Part shown: positions 25,745 through 36,776 of the stretch, piece by piece
How positions within the stretch are numbered: the stretch's first letter is position 1
Layout: the number at the start of each line of letters is the position of its first letter
Source of the DNA: Ophryocystis elektroscirrha
Lineage: Eukaryota; Apicomplexa; Conoidasida; Neogregarinorida; Ophryocystidae
NCBI GenBank assembly: GCA_030141585.1
Contig: JAQIFP010000008.1
Span: 62,001-126,000 of the forward strand
Direction: 5' to 3'
Length of the DNA stretch: 64,000 bases
Notes under the pieces: model-generated
The model's input: only the letters and a program-made list of their open reading frames with translations
Told to the model about the DNA's origin: nothing
The model's database searches: none
Translations under genes and position numbers: made by a program

Positions 25745-27052
25745 TTAATCAACATTGTAAGCTTCGAGTCGGTCTTTGGGTATATTGTCTATGAGATATA
25801 TATTTTCTATCAAAATTAGATTACTTGGAAGCGTTTGAACATTAAGAGCGTGTTTTTTCGGTTTCTTAGGTTTTTTGTCAACTTTATCATTTATTTTAAA
25901 ACTACTAGTCGCTTTGACTTTATTGAAAGTTGAATTTTTATTCACAGACGCTTTTTTTTTTCCAAATAGAAACGCGTTAGATTTCTGAGTATCAAATAAA
26001 ACAATTTTTTTTTTTTTTTACATTTCGAGAAGAACGGTACGGGGCTAAACGTTTTATTGGTACCATTTGATTGATAATCTTATCATCTCTACGCCATATT
26101 TATGCATTCTTTACGCCCTTACTTTTTTAAAATATCTTCCGTTGTCATACCATAATCTTCGGGCTCTACTTTATTATACTTGAAACGGACAGGCATCCCT
26201 CCTATCAAATCTTCATAGTCAAGATTCCAGTAATCATCCATTGCTTTCTGAATCAGTGCTTGATTTTCTGGATTAACATCAATATCTGGTATATCTTTGA
26301 AAGCTTCTTTTGCGTAGTATCCTTCAAATGCTTCAGGAGGGGGCTAAAAAACAAATAAAGTTCAAATTGTATATTAGCTAAATTTATTTAAAATATATTA
26401 TAATATATATTCAACTCATACAAAATTCTCAATAAATGATTGGAATTATTAATTGGAATGCTCTTACTTTATTTCCAGTCGGAACACGTTTTCTTATCAG
26501 ATTATGTGGATGCTTTATACTTCTGAAACATTTGGCGCATAGAGTAAAATTATCACATGTCAAACAATCATATCTAAAAACGTATTTATTAAATGGGTAT
26601 ATATCACCGTTTTGCTCCTTCTCTTATTCCATAGAAACAACCGTCACATAAATACCAATTATGCTCATAATTGTCATCTAGCTGATTGGTGTTTTCATCT
26701 TGAGAATTATATTCGTTTGTATTTTGGTCATTAAAGTTGCTCTTATCAACATCATCATCTTTCATGCTAATATTATTGTCTGTCGTCAAAGCTTCATAGC
26801 TATTCTCTGCATGATTTAAAATGTCATCTGCCGTGTTGGCCAATTGTTTTTTTCTTTTTTTTTCAAGCTTCTTTTTTTTTTTTTGTTTTTGTCTAGCAGT
26901 CATAATTGCTTCATCTGCTTCTATAAACTTTTTTTCATCGACTGAAAAAAGCAATTTTAGCATTCAACTTTACAAATAGACAATCTTCAAATAACAGTTT
27001 ATCAAATAAATATATACATATATATATATCTATATGTATGTATACAAATAAA

Positions 27053-27089
<37 letters not shown>

Positions 27090-27137
27090 TATATATTTTA
27101 TATCATTATTTTATATATATATATTATATTTTATTTA

Positions 27138-27193
<56 letters not shown>

Positions 27194-28049
27194 CATACAT
27201 AATTCATCCTCGTTTTCATCTTTTTGTTCGTCATAAAATTCTCCTAGTATAGCTTGTAGTTCATTATCGTGAGTTTCGGGATTAAAATCTTCTTGAATTT
27301 TTGACAAAATTATGTCATTTTGAGCTAAGTATAATAATTTTTTGCATTACATTAAATACCTTCAGAAACTCCTGCAATTTTTTGTATGACTTTAAGCCTT
27401 TCCAATAGCTCTTGTCGTTTAATTTCTTTAATTTTTTCTAAGTCTTTTTTACGCTCTTCCTAATAACGTCAAATAATGAATTATTCGTCATGATTTACCT
27501 TTTCCCGTTGTTTTCTCTGCGCTCTCTCTAATCTTTTCTGTTTTCTTTTATTTTCTTTAATTCTAAAGGAGTCTAAAATTTTTCTACAATGTCCTTGGAC
27601 TTCCACAGGAACATTTTCTTCGAATCTGTTTACAAAAAGTATAGCTGTTATATATCTACTCAAAATAGTGTATTTATTAATATACGGGTTTATTAAAAGT
27701 TAGAGTAAATAAAATTGAATATATTAAATATATCAACTATTTAATTATATTTACGCATTGTACAGTTTTAGCAGCTTTACCTAAAATTATAGGCAGCTTC
27801 ATATTTTTCCCGTTCTTCAATATTCTGGTCATCATCTTCATCCATAACCGGATTCAAATATGGTTGAAGAGTTGAATTCGTCTTTTTCCACCCTTCAAAT
27901 ATTATATAGTCTCTTAGAAATTTTTCTCCTTGATCAAGATTTTCATCCGGTTGTAAATATCGGCTAAGTAAATAAGATTCATCTTTGAGGCCTTCTTGTT
28001 TTCTCTATACATCAAAACAATGATATTCAGTTATATAAAATAATTATAG

Positions 28050-28090
<41 letters not shown>

Positions 28091-28939
28091 AGTTATACAC
28101 TCTTTATATTGATACCTTCAAAAATGCTTGAAAAGAATCTTCTTCTTCTTTTAGCTGCTGCGCCGATTTTTCAACTTTACATAAAATATCATTGGACTCA
28201 TCCAAAGCATTTGCTGCACTTATAAAACTTTGCTTCAACTGTTCTTGTTCTTTTTCATAAGTTTTAGGATCAGATTCCATAATAGTGGGGAATTTCTCGG
28301 CCAGGTCTTCTTCTTTAGCAATGGCATCTGCTCCTTCCTAAGCGAAAACAAAAAATTGAAAATTAGTAATATAAAGTCTTACACAAGTAAATTACATAGT
28401 AAAAAATTAATTGACTAGACAAGTTTATTCATATAACTTTAACAGGTATTTTTTTTTAAATTATTCACTATTAATTAAAAATTACAAAGAAAACCCTGTA
28501 TTTTAAAAAATGTTGTATTTATACGCTATTCAACAACTTAATGAAATTAAGTTACCTTTAAAAGAGCTTGACTTATGAATTTAGTGTATGTGAGTGGTTG
28601 TGGTTTTTTTTCTACTAGTATGTCTTCTTCTTCTTTGTCCTCTTCAGGTTCGGGAAAAAATACTTTTGTTTCATCATAGACATCCTGATCTTTTCGACGT
28701 ATACGCTCAACAACTTCAAGGATTTTTGCGTCCATTTCTCGAGTAAGAAGTTCTGCGTCACTGTCCTCTTCCTCTGATTCTGAATCAGATTCTGATCCAG
28801 AAGACGAAATTTTAGCATTTTTGAATTTTTCTTTTAATTCTCTGTTCTTCCATGTATTATAAGTTTGTTCATATGCTTCATTAATTTTAATATTATCATC
28901 AATGTCGTCTACATTATCGAAAAGCTTAGCTGTTTTCAT
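25745..28939 (-). CDS. KRI1: KRI1 ribosome-biogenesis factor
   Basis: Eleven exons with consistent phases give 716 residues: 28939-28556, 28337-28116, 28004-27781, 27625-27499, 27459-27360, 27324-27199, 26941-26608, 26573-26468, 26343-26123, 26088-26022 and 25984-25745. KRI1 hallmarks are INEAYEQTYNTW near the start, then LLTREMDAKIL...RIRRKDQDVYD, LRDYIIFEGW, KYEAAYNFRFEE, a Lys/Arg/Glu-rich helix, and the C-terminal core YWNLDYEDLIGGMPVRFKY with EDILK...KRLAPYR. KRI1 acts in the nucleolus in 40S subunit maturation with KRR1. A ZZ-like zinc finger (C-x2-C...C-x2-C...C-x2-C...H) sits between the acidic region and the core. The C-terminal 80 residues beyond APYR are basic. Several introns are 34-39 nt. 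The start is the first ATG after an in-frame stop. Confidence 0.93.
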
Positions 28940-29322
28940 TGGTCCAGGAAGCGATTCCTATATTCCGACAATTTATAGCGTTCATAGTTACAGCAAAATT
29001 ATTTCGTGCAAAACCAATATTTTTTTTTAATTTTTTTTGTTAAGAGTAAATTATAACAAACTTAAATTAATTTTTTTGATAAGAAAATAATTTAAGAGTA
29101 AATGGGAGCTTAAATTGATATTTTTGCATTTGTCCATAAATATATATAAAACAATGATTTAAATGTATATAATCTTTCAGTAATTTTATAATTATGCAAT
29201 AGCATATTTGTGTTTTTTTAAGGATGTATGAATACAACGTAGAAAGCCATAAAAATGTATGATAGTCATACTGAAATTTAAATCATTTGCAGCATTTACA
29301 AAATATTTGTTAATATAAATTA
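28940..29322. other. Intergenic region
   Basis: Between the KRI1 start and the WDR4-like stop on the same strand. AT-rich with poly-T runs; no coding or RNA signal is seen. Confidence 0.5.
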
Positions 29323-30585
29323 TTATCGGGAAAAGACTTTCGTTAATTTAGTGGATTTGGGAAAATGTTTCCAATTATCTATTTTATAAATAGAATAATT
29401 AGGCAATTTTTGGTTTAACAAAGTAGGAAGACTAATATTATTTTTATCAAATAAAATTGGCTCTTGCAAAACTCCAAAATGGTCAATCCAATAAATTAGC
29501 TGATGTTTATTAATGCTTATTATATTGTCAGTATTCAATGATTCCAAAGTATCTGCTTCAACAATTTGAAGAGCTATAGGATTTCTTTTTAAGTCTATTT
29601 GAAAGATTTCTTTTTTATCTATAGTATAGAAATTATCTAAAGGTAAACACAGTATATTAGAAGTTTCATTTTGAAGCAATAGTATATAAAAAACACCATT
29701 AGTTTCGACACAGTATATTTTAAGTGGTATATTTATTAATGAATAGGTATCATTTAAAGTGCAGGTTTTTTCTTCAGTAAACAACGTAGTTTTATCATAA
29801 CTCCAAATAGTTAAAGTTCTATCTCCAGATATTGAACAAAAAATGCAAGTTTTATTATCTTTACTTGTTTCAAAACAACATATATCCTGTATATAATCTT
29901 TATGTCCCAATGCATAGCCATAAATCTCAAAATAATTATTTTCCTCGCATGGGGCTATACGTATTCTATTACTTAAATCTCCACTAAATACTGTCGTCCT
30001 ATCAAGATTCATATACACGGAAGTTATATACCCTAAATGAGTACCGTAAGCGAAATTTTTTTCATTTGTTATTTGTTCGTTATCCATCTCTCCAAGCTCT
30101 GTAACTAATTCATTATGTAACTTATAAGCTTTTTCGTCTTTAGTATTTGTATTTAAATGATTTTTTAAATGCCGAATAGACTGTGCAGTAAGTGCCTTTA
30201 ACTCCAAATGATTCAGTATGTATAAATCTCCAAATTTATCAGCTATAAATACAGCAGATTTACTGTGAACATATCGAGCACACACTGGTTTTTTGCGAAG
30301 TAGATAAGTCTCTACTTTTAACTGAGACTCTATGTCTAATAATATAACAATTTTATTTTCATAAGAAATAAGTAATTTATTACTGAATACCGCCGATGTA
30401 GGGTTTTCACAAAAATCGATATCTACTATAGGAGAGTCATATATCACTTTTTCATAAATCAAATATGTTTTACTACAAATGTTATACGCATAAAGCGCTG
30501 GTCCAACACTCCATACTAGCAAATTAAGACTTTTTATATGAGAGAAAGGGCAAATCGGTATTTTCAAAGTGCCGCTTGGTGACAT
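29323..30585 (-). CDS. tRNA (guanine-N7) methyltransferase non-catalytic subunit (WDR4/TRM82)
   Basis: Uninterrupted frame of 420 residues, unusual here in lacking introns. It is a WD40-repeat protein. The diagnostic stretch is in the middle: GTHLGYITSVYMN...SGDLSNRIRIAPC...YALGHKDYIQDICCF...SISGDRTLTIW, matching the WDR4/TRM82 pattern of GH-x-VT, DRD-x-IR, CLGH-x-FV and SGDGTL-x-W. This subunit stabilises the catalytic METTL1/TRM8 partner, which makes m7G46 in tRNA; the partner is not in this window. The first Asp of the DRD motif is replaced (GDLSNRIR), a mild divergence. The start is the only upstream ATG, and the gene is divergent from the next one across 227 bp. Confidence 0.85.
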   Translation of the reverse strand: MSPSGTLKIPICPFSHIKSLNLLVWSVGPALYAYNICSKTYLIYEKVIYDSPIVDIDFCENPTSAVFSNKLLISYENKIVILLDIESQLKVETYLLRKKPVCARYVHSKSAVFIADKFGDLYILNHLELKALTAQSIRHLKNHLNTNTKDEKAYKLHNELVTELGEMDNEQITNEKNFAYGTHLGYITSVYMNLDRTTVFSGDLSNRIRIAPCEENNYFEIYGYALGHKDYIQDICCFETSKDNKTCIFCSISGDRTLTIWSYDKTTLFTEEKTCTLNDTYSLINIPLKIYCVETNGVFYILLLQNETSNILCLPLDNFYTIDKKEIFQIDLKRNPIALQIVEADTLESLNTDNIISINKHQLIYWIDHFGVLQEPILFDKNNISLPTLLNQKLPNYSIYKIDNWKHFPKSTKLTKVFSR

Positions 30586-30812
30586 TTTTTTGAATTTTTA
30601 AATAAATTAAAAATTATTTTTGAATATTTGAAATAAAAATAATTAAGCACCTTAATCTGTTATTATAACTAAATGGAAGAAATATTTATATTAAAAAATT
30701 TAACAATAAGAAGAACATATTTTTTTGTAACTGTCACACTTCTAAAATTTAAAATATTCATAAAAAATAATTATTCATGTTTGTTGGTGTTAGTTAAAAA
30801 CAAAAAATAATC

Positions 30813-32890
30813 ATGGACAACTCAGAAAAACCAAATAATATTTCATCAATTAAAAATATTGATGCTAAAACTGCTATTGTACTAGGAAACACATATACAG
30901 CTACAAGTTTTTATTGGCAATGGAAATACTTATCCGCTTTATCAGAACAGCAACTATTATATTCAAAGAACATTTATAAAATGTTAAAGTCCATAAAAAA
31001 ACATCAAAAAGCTAATAGCGGTTGTTTTAGATTTTTTAGATCTAGGAAAGTAATTGACTCTGATTCTGAAGACTCAGATGTAGAATTAGACGCAACAACA
31101 CAAGAATCCGCAAAGCAAAATATTCCTCCAACAAACAGTAATAAAAATTATAATTTATAAAAGCTATAGTCAACGAGGTAGAAAATAATTCCTCTTCTAA
31201 TCAAGAACAAACTTTTCCCACAAATCAGTCTGCCTCTGTCCAAGAAACTCCTGTAATAAAAAATAAATAGTACACTTGTGGGTTTTACATCCTCTCATAT
31301 TTACGATTCAGTGACGTCACTATATTAAAAAATCTATATGTACTGTTTGTGTATATATATCCATATATCCATCCATATGTCTATATATTTATAAATTGAG
31401 TATATATTGACTTATTAATAACTCTTAAATTAAAGTTATGCATATCTGTCTGTGTATGGTATAAAATTATTCTAATATGAGAATTTTTATACAATATATA
31501 TATAGATACATATATATTTAAGTACATATATATATATATATGCATATATATATATATAGATACATATATATTTAAGTACATATATATATATATATATATG
31601 CATATATATATATATAGATATATGTATATATTTGAGTTGTTTACGGAAATAATCTTTAGTATGCTTAAGAAGTCAACAGAATTATTAATATATTGTAATT
31701 TTTAGATAAGTGAAACCCGTAATAGTGATTTTCCTCTTGGATTTTATATAAAAATTTTTGCGTTTCTAATTATAACCAAAGCTCCCCGACTTTTTCTTTA
31801 TATATACATATTTGTTGCTACATGTCATTTTCTTGGATTTTTTAATGCCTCTATAGCTAAACTAAGACAGTTTTGCACGGAAATGGGATTTGACCGCACA
31901 AAGCCATTACCAGCGGTATAGATAGCTCTAAAATAAGTTTAGTAATAGTTGATAAATAATGCATTTTTAAATTATAATTTGCAAATCGCTTATATCATGT
32001 TTGCATATTCATCAAGTTTATATTACAGCTACTTGTATGAATAAATACAAAAGTTTTACATTAGGAAAATAAATTGAGTATGAAGATCATATATACATAT
32101 ATATATATTTTTGCCAGATATTTATATACATTTATAATATTTATAGATATACCATACATAAATATTATATAATCTAAATATATAATTATACATATATACT
32201 ATATATAAATATTATATAATATAAATATATATATATATATATATATGTATATTATAATTAATAATAAGTATATTATACTATTAATGGTATAATAATAAGC
32301 AATATAAATATTAATAATAAATTGGGAAAATTGCACAATATAATATCAAAATTGAATGATATATTGTTTAGATTTTAAGGCAGTTGAAAAGACAACAACA
32401 AATGGAGGCTCAGCAAGCTCAATCTGAATCATTAGCAACTCAGATACTAAAAAACCTACAACAAATGATGAGCCAGCCTAATTTATTGGAGCAGCGTGTC
32501 CTTGGAAAACCAGTTAAAAATACAAATGAAATTTCTGAAATGATTATTAATGGTGTCATATATACAAAGGGTACCTCTATTTATACAAGGAATTATATTT
32601 CAGGTTATAAGCCCTTACACTGCGATGATGTTCTTATTGAAGATGAACTTACAAGTTTAGAAAATAAAGCTGAAACTGAGGTTGTGTATTCTAAATTATT
32701 AGTAAAGTCTCATGAACCAGATGTGCGGTCTAATTTAAAAAATGATCAAAATCAACAGATTCAAAAAAGACTTAAAAAAATGCGTTTTATATATCAACTT
32801 TTTATCGCTCTAATAGCTAGTTTGAATCCACGCTGGGAACCAATTTGTGTTCTAATCTTTGACGAGAACCATCATGACGTAGATAATTAA
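30813..32890 (+). CDS. Membrane/coiled-coil protein, unidentified (possibly two genes)
   Basis: Proposed exons 30813-31137, 31170-31252, 31706-31915 and 32384-32890 give 374 residues with whole-codon length. The 32-nt first intron is well supported because it replaces an early stop with good coding sequence. The link from exon 2 to exon 3 is less sure: reading through the GTAATA donor instead ends the protein at TAG 31268, but exon 3 then has an acceptor and no start codon. The N-terminal part holds [14 protein letters not shown] and an acidic Ser/Asp stretch. Exon 3 is strongly hydrophobic (one or two transmembrane helices). Exon 4 begins with a Gln-rich helix ([12 protein letters not shown]) and ends with another hydrophobic segment. 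No family is recognised. Confidence 0.6.
31497..31630. repeat. Tandem AT-rich repeat with ~55-bp unit
   Basis: Two near-identical copies of a unit containing tagatacatatatatttaa and a (TA)n gcat(TA)n run, followed by a third partial copy. It lies within the proposed third intron of the preceding gene. Confidence 0.75.
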
Positions 32891-33197
32891 GAGATCTGGA
32901 CATCGATTTTCTATAGTTTATATATGCTGTGTTATTAATATTAATCCAAAAAAAAAATCTTTTAATGTGTAATTACAGAAATTATAGTATAACATTATTT
33001 TATATTAGATTTACGAGACGTATGGATACGTCCTATCAGTCAAATATTATTTATGGATTGTGGCTTAGATATATAAATATCACAGAGATTTTATTATATG
33101 CAAAAGAATGTACGCGAAGTACAAATCACACATTACAAATTTGGCAAATCAGGTTTTTTTTCAGAAACAGTAGTCTAGCAGATTTTGGTAAATAATA

Positions 33198-33440
33198 ATG
33201 GAGGACACATTAACATACGAGAGAGTTAGTTTAGATGAATTGCAATATGAAGAATCCACCAAAACCTTTTACTACCCGTGTCCATGTGGAGACTTATTTG
33301 AAATTACATTAGATGAGTTTTGTAGAGGCGGAAGAATCGCTGAATGCCCAAGTTGCTCGTTAAAAATATTAATAATTGTCAATTCCGAAAGTCTTGAATC
33401 TTTCCGAGAAGAATATCCTCACATACTTGTTAATGCTTAA
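33198..33440 (+). CDS. DPH3: Diphthamide biosynthesis protein 3 (CSL zinc finger)
   Basis: Single exon, 80 residues, the usual size. The CSL zinc-finger signature is complete: FYYPCPCGDLFEI, then AECPSCSLKI, i.e. C-x-C and C-x2-C, with the conserved acidic lead-in DELQYEE. DPH3/KTI11 carries iron or zinc, donates electrons to the DPH1-DPH2 radical enzyme in diphthamide synthesis on EF2, and also works with Elongator. The start is the first ATG before the domain. Confidence 0.95.
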   Translation: MEDTLTYERVSLDELQYEESTKTFYYPCPCGDLFEITLDEFCRGGRIAECPSCSLKILIIVNSESLESFREEYPHILVNA

Positions 33441-33489
33441 ACTTTCCAATTATTCATTATTTTTTAATTTATATTTTTTTATCAAAATG

Positions 33490-33780
33490 TTACTGAATTG
33501 AATAAAATCGTCTGTACAACGGAGATGCTTCAAGAGAAAAACCATTATAATTTACAAGTTCTCGCAAATCTAAGGAGTACATATATCCGACATAAGGATG
33601 CTTTTCACCTAAAATTAAATAACTCATGAAAAAAACATTCATATTTATTTTAACAAAAACATAATTAAAAGAAAAATTATAATAGCTTCAACAAACATAC
33701 ATTCTTAAATAATCAACCTTTATAATAATTTGCAATATAATCTAATAAGATTGCAAAAATATTGAAAATAATAAGAAAAT

Positions 33781-33825
<45 letters not shown>

Positions 33826-35015
33826 GTTAACAGTGCATAAAGTGATTATTGTATTTTAAAAAACCATTCAATGTATATGCATATATATATGTAGCTTATT
33901 ATTTGAATATATGAATATATTAAGCACAGTCAACTATACGATCAAACTTGGCTTGAAACACAAGCCAATACAAGTTATTATAATTTAAAATACTCAAAAT
34001 TACACTGTTAGCGAAATCTCAGCTGAATAGTATTAAGTAATTTTTTATGAACATATGATATGTATTGACTGAATTACCAAATAAGTTAACTTTATATACT
34101 ACGTCAGGCTCATTGCTAAGAACAATCCAACAAGAAAAAAGATTCCTAATTTTCACAATAAAACGTACTTTCTGAAACCGTATATATGGTAATATATTAT
34201 TTACATAAGTTATTGCACTGAGGCTTATAAGATAGAAATTTTTCCTTTTATCGAAGTGAAAACTATTAATACTTTTAGTAGGAGAAGAAAATAGCGAATA
34301 AACAGGAGAGTCAAGTTTTTCATGAGCGATAGAGGGTATGGGAATACAAGAAGATATTGGAAAGTTACTATGAAGTAATATTGTTTGGAAACAGTAAGAA
34401 TTGTGTTCTGCTTTATTTACTTCTTCAGCAGCTTCGGTTGTATTTTTGATTGAAGAATTTTTTTGAGGTATATATAAAACACGTCCTTCCGTATCAAGTG
34501 CAGCTGTTTGGCGAGTAAATAGATCTTTGGCAAAGCAATAATTTTGGAGTCTTGTATAAGTTCCATTGACATCTAGAATGGAACCAAGTTCAAAGCAAAT
34601 AGGGGATTCCATACTTTCACAATTCCATGCATCTATGCTCATGCAATTTTTCGTATTATCAAGCCGTTGAAAAATCAAATAGCAATTCACTTTTTGGTTT
34701 TGAGAACATTTTAAGACGTCCCGCAAATGAAAAGGTATTTCTAACCTTGATATAAAAGTAATAGTGCTTGAATTGTAAAATGTCGCATCAGAAATGCTGT
34801 TTATTGCTAAAGTGCCATTTGAATATTCTAAGCCTTCCATGTTTAAAATCTGTACTTAAACACGCTTAGTCATATGCATAATTAAATATACATATATAAT
34901 TATATATATGCTGAATAATCTAAATATTCTTACATTAACTATAGATATATATATATATATATATATTAATTATCATTAATTATTAGATATACTATATATA
35001 ATTATTATTATAATT

Positions 35016-35047
<32 letters not shown>

Positions 35048-35735
35048 TGAAAAAATAAATAAAAACCTATTCAGAGACTTAAAGTTATATACATTACTTT
35101 ATCATTTTGCATGCGATATATACCAGTGGCTTCAGGAGATAAATATACAACAGACAATATACTGTTCGGTTGGTTTAATAATGATGATCTTTGCCACTCA
35201 AACTTATCAATATTTTAAATGAGAACAATAGTACTGGTGTGTAGAACATGCTTTCTTTTTGGTCTTCTTCTTCCAAAGCTATTTGCTGGAGTCTCAAAAT
35301 TAAACTTGCGGTAATTAAAAATATTATCAAAGTACAAACCTACTAGTAAATATTGATATTAATTAAAAAATAGCAACTACACTTGTAATCTAGTATTTTA
35401 CGTTCTTTTCAAACGATTCATTAATTTAAATGAACATTAGTATATGCTGTTTATTAAAAATGCAGAAATTAGTATGAAATTCAATCTTATACATCAGATT
35501 GATGTTGTATAGGTTATATGTTAAATGTTATATTATATCAATTTTTTCTTACTCTGGAGTATATATTGTACTATTATAAGCGTTAATGTATTGAGTATAG
35601 TGCAGCAGTAATATGTGGAATATTACAATGGAATGGTTATGTATTAATTCTAGTATTTAAAAGTAAAAACGTTACTCTAGCAATTCTTGTCCTACGTAAA
35701 TCTTCATCAGTAGAGTCTACGTTGATGGGCAACAT
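33490..35735 (-). CDS. Type II membrane protein, unidentified
   Basis: Five exons, 35735-35676, 35339-35235, 35202-35098, 34849-34078 and 33608-33490, give 386 residues with phases agreeing. After a short cytoplasmic start (MLPINVDSTDEDLRRTRIAR) comes one hydrophobic signal-anchor (VCTLIIFLITASLIL). The rest is extracytoplasmic, with many N-glycosylation sequons and about eight Cys. Intron 2 is 32 nt (35203-35234); only its use makes the reading frame continuous. The start lies inside exon 1, preceded in frame by a likely 5' UTR; an upstream exon cannot be excluded. No enzyme motif was found. Fragments such as DTEGRVLYIPQ might suggest beta-strand repeats, but this is weak. Confidence 0.7.
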
Positions 35736-36026
35736 TGGCAGTAATGGAGCCTAAAAAAGCACTATATATTAAGTGCAACACTTTTAACTGAAAGAGAATA
35801 AACTTTTATAAACCAAGATTAGTTTATTGTCACTTCAAATTAAGTCAGATATCAAATATATATTATCAAGCTTTGTTTTGTCCGTGCCTGATGATATCTT
35901 TTTCGACTAATTTGTACACTATATAAAGAGAGTACAACCATATCTGTTTGTTATTATACCCCAAATATCCCTGAACTTGTCCCTTTACTTTGGATTTATC
36001 TCAAAAAGCTTTAAGTTTAAAATTAA

Positions 36027-36692
36027 ATGACTACAAGATACCCCTTACCTCATGAACTTCCCATTTATAAAGAATTATGTTTAGACGCCCATGCGAAAAC
36101 TAAAAGTATTGAAAGTGTTGTGGATAAATATAATCCTCGATTGAAAGGCACTGCAAATGAGAAATACTCTCAAATTATTGGCAATTCTACAGTCATTCAT
36201 ACAAGTAATTTTTCAACTTCTGCTGAATCTAAGAAAAAATCTCCAAAGTCAAAGTACAAATTGTCTAAAAGACAACTCAAAATGATGGGGTTGCTGGATA
36301 TAAAAAAGGACGGAATGACATATAAAGATGCACAAGAGTTGCATGAATTATGGAAAGGTTATATTTACACATTATTTAAAGACACTGAGACCATAGAGCA
36401 AAAATCTCATATAATGATTTCTGCAGACGTACATGGAGCATATATTAAAGTAATACAATCACGAAACCCTTCTTGTAAGAATTTGTGTGGATTAATCATC
36501 TTGGAAACTCAAAATACTTTTAATATTGTCACAGAAAACAATCAACATCGAATTTTGTCTAAGTCTGACTGTATATTTCATTTAATTATAGATAATTATG
36601 TATTTGTAATATACGGTCAACATTTTTGCTATCGTACTGCACAACGTAGTAAGCAAAAATTTGGGAATAAAACCACAATATCAATAGTATAA
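36027..36692 (+). CDS. POP4: RNase P/MRP protein subunit POP4 (RPP29)
   Basis: Single exon of 221 residues. The C-terminal half is the Rpp29/UPF0086 barrel: ADVHGAYIKVIQSRNPS, then GLIILETQNTF, and YVFVIYGQHFCYRTAQRS. The N-terminal part is basic and contains the family helix DAQELHELWKGYI. The subunit helps RNase P mature tRNA 5' ends and RNase MRP process rRNA. Length and domain order are normal. The start lies in the divergent region shared with the type II membrane-protein gene (about 290 bp). Confidence 0.94.
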   Translation: MTTRYPLPHELPIYKELCLDAHAKTKSIESVVDKYNPRLKGTANEKYSQIIGNSTVIHTSNFSTSAESKKKSPKSKYKLSKRQLKMMGLLDIKKDGMTYKDAQELHELWKGYIYTLFKDTETIEQKSHIMISADVHGAYIKVIQSRNPSCKNLCGLIILETQNTFNIVTENNQHRILSKSDCIFHLIIDNYVFVIYGQHFCYRTAQRSKQKFGNKTTISIV

Positions 36693-36776
36693 TTTTGTAT
36701 TTATGCATTGATGCTACAACAAAAAATTATCTGATATAAACGAAAACGATTCGGCTCAACATACCATGTATAAAGT

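Noticed and set aside
32929..33195. 88-codon plus-strand frame just before DPH3
   Set aside because: No motif and no splice logic; most likely the intergenic region and 5' UTR of DPH3.
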